Of a stretch of DNA of 64,000 bases, positions 22,957 through 33,700 are shown one piece after another. A model generated the notes under the pieces. That model worked only from the letters and a program-made list of their open reading frames with translations. It had not been told where the DNA came from and searched no databases. The stretch is from Beta vulgaris subsp. vulgaris (lineage: Eukaryota > Streptophyta > Magnoliopsida > Caryophyllales > Amaranthaceae): the NCBI RefSeq assembly GCF_026745355.1, contig NC_079206.1, positions 8,097,531-8,161,530 of the forward strand. Reading direction: 5' to 3'. Every line of letters starts with the position of its first letter. Position 1 is the first letter of the stretch. The translations under genes were made by a program, and so were the position numbers.

Positions 22957-22964
22957 GAATATCC
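22957..22964. promoter_or_regulatory. P1BS site GAATATCC in PHT1 promoter
   Basis: A perfect GNATATNC palindrome lies about 35 bp upstream of the TATA-like box of PHT1. PHR1-family factors bind this motif in phosphate-starvation genes, and PHT1 promoters usually carry it. The position makes it a good candidate for phosphate control. Confidence 0.5.
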
Positions 22965-24082
22965 TTATCAGCCACGAAAGCCGTACAAATAAAAAAAGAA
23001 GGAATTCGATTTATTTAAACTTGTGACCTATAGTTCACGGCACCTCAATCTTAATCACTAGGTCAAGATATCTTTGATATCTTACTTGTATCTCTAGGTC
23101 ACCTTTTTGTATGCCTATTAAAGTCTAAAGACGGGCCTTGTTCATCAATACTAAGTTCACTAGGTCACAATTAAGATAATTTTCAAAATTATGCTGTAAG
23201 TATTTTTTTTGAGGAAATTATGTTGTAAATATTTTAAATGAAATATTAGACATAAAAGTAATGACATGTATATTATAACATTAAAGAGGAAATGTCTAAT
23301 CCACTCCTGTTAAAAAAGTGTGTGATTCAAGTTATTAAATAAACAATGGCATTGTTTAGTGGAGGTTTGGGGTAAAATTAGAGGTTTAAACTCATAATAG
23401 AGGATATGACTACCCAATCCTCTAATTTGAGTGTTTGGTAAAGAGAGGTTTCAATTAGCTAATTGTGCTTAAAAAGCTCTTTTTGAAAAAATCTAGGGGG
23501 GATCTTTTTGACATTAGAGGTTTTGGCATGAGTGGCCAATATACATTTATGTCCTAAAGCTGTTCAAAATTACGTTAATAAACAATAAAAGGTACAACGA
23601 TAGATTATGCACATATCTTTATTGGTCATTTTACACAATTATGTAACAAACAACTATCAGCTACTTATACCAAACATTTTTATACACACAGCTAATACAA
23701 TCAGCTATCAACTAACAACTAACAGATATCCGCTAATTGCCAAACAGGGCCAATATATTTCATAGCATCTTACATACAACTACTTCTAATAAAATTGAGA
23801 TCAAGATTTCACGAATCAAGTCGGAAACTTTCACATTGGTACAAGTTGTAGTTTACTTAAAGAAAAAAGAAATAAAATATCTTCATATATATTATATAAA
23901 AAAAGTTAAGTAGAAAAAAACATGAATGACATAATAAATTATTTCAATTAAATATAGTTAGGTTTTATTTGCATAATTAATTTATGTAATGAATCATCTA
24001 AGTTTTACTGTTAAGCCAATTTGGATTTTAATATATTAAATTTAGTGTTAAATTATTGAGACCGTAAAATATACCTTTTTAT
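22965..24082. other. Upstream PHT1 region and intergenic DNA with MITE-like segment
   Basis: No gene is seen. At about 23348-23752 a segment begins GGCATTGTTTAGTGG and ends with the roughly inverted CTAATTGCCAAACAGGGCC, resembling a hAT-type MITE, but no duplicated target site was confirmed. The rest is AT-rich and featureless. Confidence 0.4.
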
Positions 24083-25882
24083 TGTGGAAAGTATATGGAA
24101 GTTGATTGGAATTTGCACGAAAGCTTGGATGACTGCGGAGCATTCGGATTGATTGATAGCTTCATTCAGCGATGCTTTTGAAGACCTATTGCAATATGGA
24201 GTTGGTGACCATTAATTATCGTGCCTAAGAAGCAAGAAATTAGACTTTTGATAGCAAGAGAACAAAAAAAAAACAGCATAAACCGCCACCTCTTGGATGT
24301 CCTTTCAAGCCTACCGCAAGGCGATGGAGTCGAGTAATCCTAGTTTTAGAGTGTTTTAGGAATCCAAATCCTAGTCGAACTAGTTGTATTTTGATAGGAT
24401 ATAAATAGGTTTTAGATAGAAATTAAAAAGAGGGATTTTTGGAGAACAGATATCACGTAATACTAGAGAGAGAGAGGTGTTGGTAGGGGTGTAAATTATT
24501 TGGTTCAAAACCGAAAACCAAACCAAACCAAACCGAATTAGTAATTTGGTTTGGTTTTTTTTGAAATTCGGTTTGGTTTGGATTCAAAAAATTATTTTTT
24601 CGGTTTTTCGGTTTGGATTGGTTTTGGTTTTGGAAAACCGAAAAAACCGAAAAAAACCGAATTATTGTCACTTAACATACGAATTTTGTCTATTATTTTT
24701 TTGTGTTTCTTTTTTTTAATATTAATTACGAAAATACAAAAATATTGTCACTTGAAATACAAATTATCAAAAAATTTGGTTTAAATTCGGTTTGGTTTTT
24801 ATCTTGGTTTGATTTAATTTCATTTCGGTTTGGTTCGGATTTTGGAATATGAAAAAAAATTGGTTTGTTTTGGTTTGGATTTTGAAAGATAAAAAAAATC
24901 CGGTTTGGTTTGGTTTTTGATTTCATATTTTGGTTTGGTTTGGTTTGGATTGAGTCGAATTTCGGTTTGGATTTGGTTTGGAAATTTCAAAACCGAATTT
25001 ATTTTGGTTTGGTTTGGTTTTGACCTTAAACCAAACCAAAAACCGAACTTACACCCCTAGGTGTTGGATTTGCTGATCTTAGCTTTGAAGAACCATTCAA
25101 GACTTCATCTTTTCATCATCAATTCAAGTATTCTCTTTTATAATTTTGATTATTAATCATGCTTTCTCTTATTAATTATTTTGTTTATTCAATCATCATG
25201 TGTGAGTAGTTTTCTATTCTAGGGTTAGGTTGAATCCTAACATGAATTGATACATGTTTAATTCCCAATTTCAAAACCTTGATTAATTTATGGTTCATTT
25301 ATTTTAGGGTTGGTTTTAATTATCAATATATGACTAGAAATAGTATTTATTGAATGTGATTATTTTTGCAACGAAAGTTGAATCTTAATCGAATCTAGAA
25401 CCTTAATTTAAGATAACGGAAATCGTCACGAAAGTAGTTGATGGAATTTATTAGGATGTTAAGATGCTATGTCTAAAGTCATTAATTTGCATGACTCCAT
25501 GAAAATCGGCATGATTGCATTGTTAGGGAAGCTATTGATTAATCGAAAGCAATCCTTAGTATCATTAGGGCGCGTCCATCCTATGAGTTATCTATTAATT
25601 AATTAAGGGAAGAGGGATTCTTTGTGGCATTAATTCGTGTTAGTGGGGATACTTAAACCTAGATGTTTCTAGTCCATGATTCATTCTCGATAATTTCATT
25701 TGCTTTAGTTATTTAGATTAGTTCATCATCACTTATTTTGATTACTTGCTTAGTATTAATTAGAGTTAATTCAACTACTTTGAATCAGTTAGTCTCTTGG
25801 GATTCGACCCCTTACTTCCCCGACTATATTAATTAGGAGGAATAGTTAGGTTATTTTTGTTACGTACGCGACACGCCTTTCA
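24083..25882 (+). mobile_element. Probable solo LTR (Ty3/gypsy-like) with nested hAT-like MITE
   Basis: The segment begins TGTGGAAAGTATATGG and ends after GTACGCGACACGCCTTTCA. It has a TATA-like GATATAAATAGG (about 24398) with downstream leader-like sequence, and late phrases such as GGGATTCGACCCC (25799) that I associate with plant Ty3/gypsy LTRs. No internal coding region is attached. The ends are TG/CA, but a 5-bp target duplication is not evident, so the borders are tentative. Confidence 0.45.
24484..25059. mobile_element. hAT-like MITE built of GGTTTGG-type motifs
   Basis: A perfect 8-bp duplication GGTGTTGG flanks it (24476-24483 and 25060-25067). The ends are inverted: TAGGGGTGTAA on the left, TTACACCCCTA on the right. 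The interior is almost wholly composed of GGTTTGG/CCAAACC and CGGTTT/AAACCG motifs in both orientations. The 8-bp duplication points to the hAT superfamily. Confidence 0.85.
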
Positions 25883-26024
25883 GCTATGATCATGAAATCC
25901 ATGTATGTCATTCATCTTACTTTGTTGCAAATTGAGATACTCTATAGAAAATTACTTGAGTTATAACTGCACCCACTTTACCAACGGCTCCGTGCCATAA
26001 AAGGCAACACTAAGAATGTAAGAT

Positions 26025-27558
26025 CACTAGTAGAAAAATAAGGAAGGGTTGCGCTAAAAAAAGCCCCTTAGGGCTGCGCTTTTTGACAGCAGCCCTTTCA
26101 ATAGCAGCCCTTCACTTTTCAAGTAGGGCTGCGCTTGCCAAGCGCAACCCTTCACAACGAAGGGTTGCGCTTTTACCTAAAAAGCGCAACCTTTCTACAA
26201 GTAAAGGGCTGCGCTTTTAGTGAAAAACGCAGCCCTTTTGACCCAAAAAAAAATAAAAAAAATTTTTTTTTTGCATTTTTTATATAGAGAAATATTACTA
26301 AAAACTACATAAAATTGACATTAAACATCGAATACAAACACAATTCATTATCCGCCATCACCATTTGCGCAAAAATTGACATAAACATCGAAATAAAACA
26401 GAATAATACAACAAAAAAAAAAAGTAATAACTGTAACAAAATATTCAACAAAATCACCAAAATGAAAAATATCCCAAAAAACTACAAAATAATTACAAAA
26501 AATTACAGAGTAACTGCACAAAAAGAAATAAATAAAAACCAAAAAACAGTAATTAATATCCTGAAAAGAAAAACCGAAAAAAATTACATCAGAAACAAAA
26601 AAAAAATCAGAAACGAATAATGTAACAAAAAATAAACGAAAATGAAAAAATGAAGAAAAAACCCTAAAATTATAGATCAGAAATTGCTGCAACGAACGAA
26701 CGGAAATAGAAAAAAAAAGGAACGAAAGTAGAACAAAAATGAAAAAAAATGAACGAAAATGAACAAAAAATGAGAAAAATAAACGAAAATAAACAAAAAT
26801 GAAAAAAAAAACCCTAAAATTATAGATCTGAAGACCAACGAGAGAACGGCGAACGAACGAGATAAAGACGGAGAAGTTGCGCGGCAAGGGGGAGTTCGAC
26901 CAACAGGTCAACGACGAACGACGACGATGGTTGTTGTTGTTGTGAGGAGACGAACGGCGAGAGAGGAGAGAGAATGGGTCTGATTTTTGCGCGCGACGGT
27001 AGTTTTCTTGCGGAGACGAATGGCGACGGTGGTTGTTGTTTTTGCGTAACCCCACTCGTCGGGGTTGAAAGCGACGGTAGTTTTCTTGTTGTTGTGATTG
27101 ATGAGGATGGTGAGAGAGGGTAATTTATGGTCTAAATGGGGAGGAGAGAGAAAGATGAGAGAAAACATGAAAATGCGATGAAGAAGAGGAGATGAAATGG
27201 GAGGAGATAGAGGGTTTCAATAATACAGCGACAATAGAGAGGGAGTATGCGGGCAAAGGCAAAATAGAATTTAAGGCCCAATAGGGCTGCGCATATCCAA
27301 AAAGCGCAGCCCTTTTCTAAAAGTAGGGCTGGGTTTTTTGGAAAAGCACAACCTTACTCTTTACAGTAGGGCTGCGGGTTTTTTTTTAACAAGCGCAACC
27401 CTTCTATGTGAAGGGTTGCGCTTTTCTATTAAAACGCAACCCTACTTTAATGAAGGGTTGCGTTTTATTTAAAAGCGCAGCCCTACTGTATAGAAAGGCT
27501 GCATAATGAAGAAAGCGCAGCCCTTCCAGCGCAACCCTTCCTTTTTTTTCCCCTAGTG
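26025..27558. mobile_element. Non-autonomous CACTA (En/Spm-type) transposon
   Basis: The element runs from CACTAGTAGAAAA to the inverted CCCCTAGTG with a 3-bp duplication GAT on each side (26022-26024, 27559-27561), the CACTA signature. Within about 200-270 bp of each end the motif GGGCTGCGCTTTT / GGGTTGCGC and its complement recur many times, as expected of subterminal transposase-binding repeats. The terminal inverted match extends through GGAAGGGTTGCGC, about 30 bp. The middle is A-rich, with some GC-richer sequence near 26840-27060. No transposase is encoded; long frames there are low-complexity. Confidence 0.92.
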
Positions 27559-28233
27559 GATATAAATCCATATAAGTTTGAGAATGATAATTTTAATTAA
27601 GTTGCTAAAAATCAATAAAGAACACCCATGTATATGTAGTTATGTACAACTATCCCAAAACATAAGTGGTTGTCTAGAGGAAATCAATGGTTCAATGATT
27701 TAAAATTATATGATCTTGTATTGAAAATAATTTAAAACTGGCTTATGACTCTTATGTTGCACGATTATGACTTATGACTTATCTATAATATTTAGTACTA
27801 TCGTTAGTATTTTCCTAAATCTAAAATCATGTAAGTAGCAAAAACATAAATTCTAATTATAATGAATTACTCTTTTTTTTAGCCAGCTAAGATTATGAAG
27901 TTCGGGATGGAAACATAGCATTTTTATGGTACATAATCAGTATCTTCGTGATTAATATTATATTTTCGATAACATAGTTGAATCAATCTATGCAAATGCA
28001 TAATATTTTTTTATTTTTCTCTTGAGTATATTTTAAGAGTATGCATATATTTTTGCTTTTTTAAAAAAATCTTTATTATTTTTAGATATTTTTTCGTTGG
28101 AGAAATTTAAGTTTGGTTTTAAAGGTATCTATATATATCTTTCATGTCTATTCCATGGTATTAGGTCGAATAGTATTTAGTTGATTTAAACCCAATTAAA
28201 ATAGCCGATACATGTTTTACTAATTGGTACATG
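27559..28233. other. AT-rich intergenic DNA
   Basis: No gene, RNA or repeat structure recognised. Confidence 0.5.
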
Positions 28234-29682
28234 TAGGGATGTTCATCGGTCCAAGACCGAAAAATTTAATTTTAAGAACCGAAGATCGAACCGGTTAACC
28301 TAGGACCGGACCCGGATCATACCGATTTTAGAATATATTTAGAAAATTTTCAATTCTTTTTAATTATACTATGAAATATTTGAAAAAAAAAAGGAAAAAT
28401 CAATTTTTATCGTCCTTTTTTGTAGATCTAATATTAAAAAAATTGTTTTTTTCACCAAATACCCCTTACAAAAAAATTTATTCACCAAATACCCCAACTA
28501 TTTTTCGAACTCACCATATACCCCCGACTTTTAAAAAAAATTCACCAGATACCCTTAATGACCAACGACGGTTAACTCTGTTAGTCATTAATGTTAATTA
28601 ATGCTAAAAAACCTAATTAATCATTGAAATAACCCTAATTAACCCAAAAAATCCTAAAACCCTAACTAACCCTAACCTATTTCCAGCCCACACCCACCCC
28701 CAACCCCACCAGCCCCCTACCTTAGCCGCACCAGCCACCCCTCCCCCTCGATCTCCCTCGCTGTCGCGCCTCCCTATCCCCACCATCCCCGCAGCCCCTC
28801 CGACCTCGTCTGCACCCACCTCCGGTTCTCTCTTCTCCTCCTAACTCTCCCACCTTGATTTCACTCGACGAGTCGATGGTTTATGTGGGATATCATCGAC
28901 GGTTTCTGCACAACGAGTCGACGATTTCTGCACAACGCACTAGATCTTCCATTCATGTCAAAGAAATCCGAGTTTGTGGCAATTTTGCGGCGGATGAGGG
29001 CGAGCGACTGAGTTTGAAAGGGTGGGGGAGGGGTTGGTAGGGGCTGCGGGGGTGGTGGGGATAGGGAGGCGCGACAGCAAGGATGATCGAGGGGGAAGGG
29101 GGGGCTGGTGGGCCTGGGGTAGGGGCTGGTGGGGTTGGGGGTTGGTGTGGGCTTGGTGAGCTGTGAATGGGTTGGGGTTAGTTAGGGGTTTTAGGGTTAG
29201 TTAGGGTTTTAGGATTTTTTGGATTAATTAGGGTATTTTAAGGATTTTTAGGGTTAATTAACGCTAATGACTAACGGAGTTAATCGTCGTTAGTTATTAA
29301 GGGTATTTCATGTCATTTTTAAAAAAAATTGGGGTATATGGTGAATTTTTTAAAAAGTCAAGGATATTTGGTGAATTTTGAAAAAACTGGGGGTATTTGG
29401 TGAATAAATATTTTTGTCAAGGGTATTTGGTGAAAAAACCTTTAAAAAAATCAGAAAGCTATAGTTTTCCTAACTTATTAAGAATAATATTAATTATTTT
29501 TAAAGATTTTATGCATAGTTTTAAGCAAAAAAAACCGGTCCGGTCCAAGAACGCTTTTTATAGGGTTTTGGACCGGACCGGACCGAATCGAAGATAAAAA
29601 AATAATTTCTCAACCCAGAGACCGGACCGGTAGACTCGTTCATTCCATTTCTCCGACCCAGACTGGTTCTTGAACACCCCTA
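28234..29682. mobile_element. hAT-like element with GGACCGG motifs, carrying a nested insert
   Basis: The ends are inverted (TAGGGATGTTCA on the left, TGAACACCCCTA on the right), with flanks GGTACATG and GGGACATA, an 8-bp duplication matching at 6 of 8. The outer parts are rich in GGTCC/GGACCGG motifs in both orientations, paralleling the elements at 24484 and 31489. The central kilobase (28443-29441) is a separate inserted palindrome. It encodes no transposase. Confidence 0.65.
28443..29441. mobile_element. Long-inverted-repeat element (Mutator-like) nested in hAT-like MITE
   Basis: The arms of about 360-400 bp (28443 to about 28803, and about 29041 to 29441) are inverted copies, starting TTTTTTCACCAAATACCCC. 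Each arm carries telomere-like CCCTAA phrases (about 28640-28680 and 29165-29215). TTAAAAAAAT occurs on both sides (28433-28442, 29442-29451), a possible 9-10 bp duplication, though it is low-complexity. The roughly 240-bp loop is GC-richer and unlike the arms, and may be captured sequence. There is no transposase. Confidence 0.65.
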
Positions 29683-30378
29683 GGGACATACAAGCTAAGG
29701 TTGAGCTTAGACTTACCCTATATATCTAAGGCCCAACATGGCCCATCAAACCCATCCTAAGCCCACCCCTCTAAAGTCATCTTATTGTTTCATGACAGTT
29801 AGAGTGCCCAACTTGATTTTGGCTCAAAAGTCCACCAGATTTGGCCTCCTCGGCACGATGGCCTTATATTTTGGGTGCAGCCCAACCCAAACCCGACCGG
29901 CAGGCCATTTTATTTTTGATATGAAAAGGTCGGTCATTTAATCACCTTTAATTTGTAGTTGTCAAATGACTATCAGAATTATTGTTGATAAGTTCAAAAC
30001 TCTAATGTGACCACGCCCATCTTCCGTCTCCAGCAAGTCGGGGACAATCGCCATCCTTAACCTTCTACAAGCCAAATCAAGTGCTCCAAACAGCCCCTAC
30101 TCTGACGATAATCAAAGAGGCATTCGTGGCAGTATATTGGATTTATTCTAGGGGAGGAATAATAAAAAGATGAGACAAAATAGGATGGAGAAAGTTTAAA
30201 TTGATGATGTGTACCAATAGCATTAAGTGGCACATGTAGCAAAATATTGAACAGTTTTTCCCTTTTCAACAACAAAAATATAAAGGAGTATTCTAGAACA
30301 CCCAAGAATATAGCATTAGCATCTAGATTCGTTAGGAGTCCCCTTTAAAAGAACAGTGTCTTAACTTTCCTAATGTAT

Positions 30379-30424
<46 letters not shown>

Positions 30425-30771
30425 TAATATATATATATATATATATAGCATTAGCAATGGGAGAATAGAACACAATATAACTAAGAAATTTCAAGCATCA
30501 CTTATAGTGAAATATTATCAAACCTTCAAACTTCAAATACCAGACGAAATCTAAAAGGACTACTTACAATCATCTCCTTAAACATAACTTAAAAATCGAA
30601 ACACATACATTTATACAAAGCTTCGTATTTTCTAGCTATTCCATCCAAACTAAAGATGAATTTATTTGGACGAAAGAAACTCGACACCTAGAGCGTGCAT
30701 AAGTAATGTCTAGCTATCCCATTCAAACTAGAGCGTGCACAACCAAAACTTCGAAGTTCTGATGAGTATCC
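29683..30771. other. Intergenic DNA downstream of ferritin
   Basis: No gene recognised. A TA-dinucleotide microsatellite occupies 30381-30448. The part nearest 30771 is the probable ferritin 3' UTR. Confidence 0.5.
30381..30448. repeat. (TA)n microsatellite
   Basis: About 30 TA units with one interruption (ATTATAATAT near 30420). Confidence 0.95.
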
Positions 30772-33700
30772 CTAGTTAAGCAACATTTGGTCGAAGTGCC
30801 AAACTCCTGCAAGCACACACACAATATGTTCTTAGAAACTGCATTATTAAAAATCATGGTGTTTTCGTGGATAATATGTTACCAGTAAGACCAATAAAAA
30901 ACACTACTATTAAAAGAGCAATTCATACCATGTCCCTTGCCAACCATTCTCAACTGAGTGACATAATCTGCAATCTTCTTGATTGCCTCAACCTAAGTAA
31001 GATTGTAAATCGTGATATGTTAGTGTTACATTCAATACATAGCATCAAATCATTCTGCAAAATAGACTTTTATTCAAGAGAATAAAATCTGCTTGCTCTT
31101 TAGAAGAACTAATAGAAGTATAATTTACCTGCTCATTCAAAAATTCGCTTTCGACAAATTCTTGCAACTGGACATCATTGTGTTTCTCAGCCACCTGAAT
31201 GTAACACAATATAAGAATGATATGAAGTTATGAACTGCTATAATACAACATTCTTTGTTCTTTATTTTACAATGAAAATATCCATTTTAGGGGATAGGGG
31301 TGTTCAATAACTTACGCTATGCAAGTTCAACAATTTTTCATTCACGAGCTTCTCCAACGACAAGGCTAGCTCCATTGCTGCCACAAGATATCAAAATAAT
31401 TAGAACTAATGAATAAGATATAAAACAGAGTTCAACAGAGATATATGTACTTATTCGTAATCATCTCTTTGTTCGCTACCATCTTGGTTAGGGGTGAAAG
31501 TTATTCGGATAAAATCTCAATCCAATTCAATCCGTATTAGTAATTCGGATCTGATTCGAACTATGTTTCGATAAGATTCGGATTGAGATTTTTTGAAAAA
31601 ATGGATTTTCGGATCGGATTGGATTCAGGTAATTAGATCCAAAAATCAAATATAAACGAATAGCAATATGCATTATATTATGTATCCGGATTGGGCTTAA
31701 GTACTTAACAATTTTTTTTCGAAAAGCCTCTTTCATAATCCCAATAGACGTATCACTTCAACCCTTCCCCTAAAACCCTAACACCACTTAATTTCTCATT
31801 TCCTAAATCTACTATGCTGCTATTATGCTTAATTTATTTCATCGAAAAACTAGAGTGTTATAAAAAATCGAATTTTCAGATCGGATCCAATCTAAATTAT
31901 GAAAATTCGGATTGGGTCGGATTCAACTCTAATCGGTTTGGATTCATATTGGAAAATTGAAATCCAAATTTTGTACGGATCGAATTGAATTATGCTGTAA
32001 TCCAAACCGTATACCGAATCTTGGTCACAAACTTTGCTAATAAAAGACAGAAAAATAGAGGCGTACCATATAATGCGTCTCCTTTTTCGACATGCTCAAA
32101 CTCTGATGGCGGCATAAGAATTGAAAACAGCTTCACCCTTCCTCCTCTCATGTTCTGAAAAAGGATAGAAATGATCAATGATACTATGATTCTATGAACC
32201 AGACAAATACAAGATATGATCCTAATTACCATTTCAAAACTTAAAACAGACAAAAGACACTACAACAGTTTGCTAATTACCTGATACTTCATTAGCTTCT
32301 CAGCGTGTTCTCTTTCTTCTTCACTTGATTCACGGAAAAAGCTAGATCATGGCAAAATGACAGCATTTATTAAACATTTACATCCCTTCACTTAATGCAG
32401 CTATACTGAATGGAGTTTTATAAGTAATCTATTGAGTTTACTTACTTGGCTAAACCTTTAAGAGCAATATTGTCCCTGTCAAAGTATGCAAACAGCGAAT
32501 GGTACACATAGGACGCACTGTATTCCACACTGTAAATCATACAACCAAACCCATTTAACATTAGAGAAATATAATCATACTTAAATTTACTTCTTTTGCT
32601 GGGTAGAGATCAAATTTGCAGACAAGGTACAAGATACCTTTTAAAAAAACTACTGAAGAACAACTTGATATATAATCATGTAAGCAAATAATAATGGAAA
32701 AAAACTTTCTCTTCCTAGTCGGTCAACAACACACTACAAATGGAATCATGAAAAAAAGTGGAATCTAACTCATCAGTTTTAATAGTTTTTTAATTCTCTA
32801 TTTCTAGTGAGTTAACTATCCACCGAGTAGATATAGTATTGCCCAATATAGCCTAATCTGAGAAAATGACCTACAGTTAAAAGGAACATCAATATTAAAG
32901 CCACGACTAGTCGACTAAATAAACTTGATGGAATCTTCCACTGGGTGCTCCTTTGGAGGACATAAAGCATGGGAAATGGAAGTTCCTCAGAAGTGGAAAA
33001 CTGTGGAGTTATTCGAGATGTTGCTTAGCTCTTAGGTATGTGAAAATTCCTATGTAAATTTTTACTTCATGTACTTAATCAAATACCTTGTTACACTTCT
33101 CAAGAAAATATAATTCGTCGTCTTTGAAACTTCCTAGGAAGTTAAACCTATTAGGTTCAAACAAAGTACCAAACAACCACTAATATCAAATTAATTTGTT
33201 TTAAGTTACGCAACCTCATTGATCCTCAATGTTCCACAACTCCGTGTCTTCCTCAAGATAGTACGTCCTACTTCCTACGTCCCATAATCATTTTAGCTTT
33301 CTTCTTTACACATATCATAAAGCTTTTCGGAATTTATGTTTCGACCATATATTACCATTTTCACCAAATTCTCTTGACATTCAGCTATAGAATATATAGA
33401 CTTAACCAACTAAGATTCACAAATCACAAGTCAAACAATTAGACACGTATTGCTATATTATCCTTACCCAATACCCTTAAACAAGAGTAAAGATTTTGGA
33501 GGTGTGTGGTACGAAAAATCTAAGATTAAATTTCGTCTACATCACTACTTCAACACTCTCTCTAGTTGAAATTACCAATATTACTACATTAGATTGCTTT
33601 CTCTCCCCAAACTAAAGAAGGTAACTCTCCATGCATTACCTACTTAAAAACTAATCATAAACATAGCTGAGAACATGTTAAGGAATTAATAAACGGGCTT

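Noticed and set aside
24453..24926. Asn/Pro-rich frames
   Set aside because: They translate the repeated GGTTTGG motif of a hAT-like MITE.
26315..27168. Frames of 86-235 residues within the CACTA element
   Set aside because: Phe/Ile- or Asn/Lys-rich low-complexity translations of A-rich transposon DNA; no transposase motifs.
28613..28819. Gly-rich minus-strand frame
   Set aside because: It lies in the arm of a palindromic element and reflects its GC-rich simple sequence.
28640..29215. Interstitial telomere tract
   Set aside because: CCCTAA-like phrases are few and irregular and are part of the inverted arms, so not a true telomeric array.
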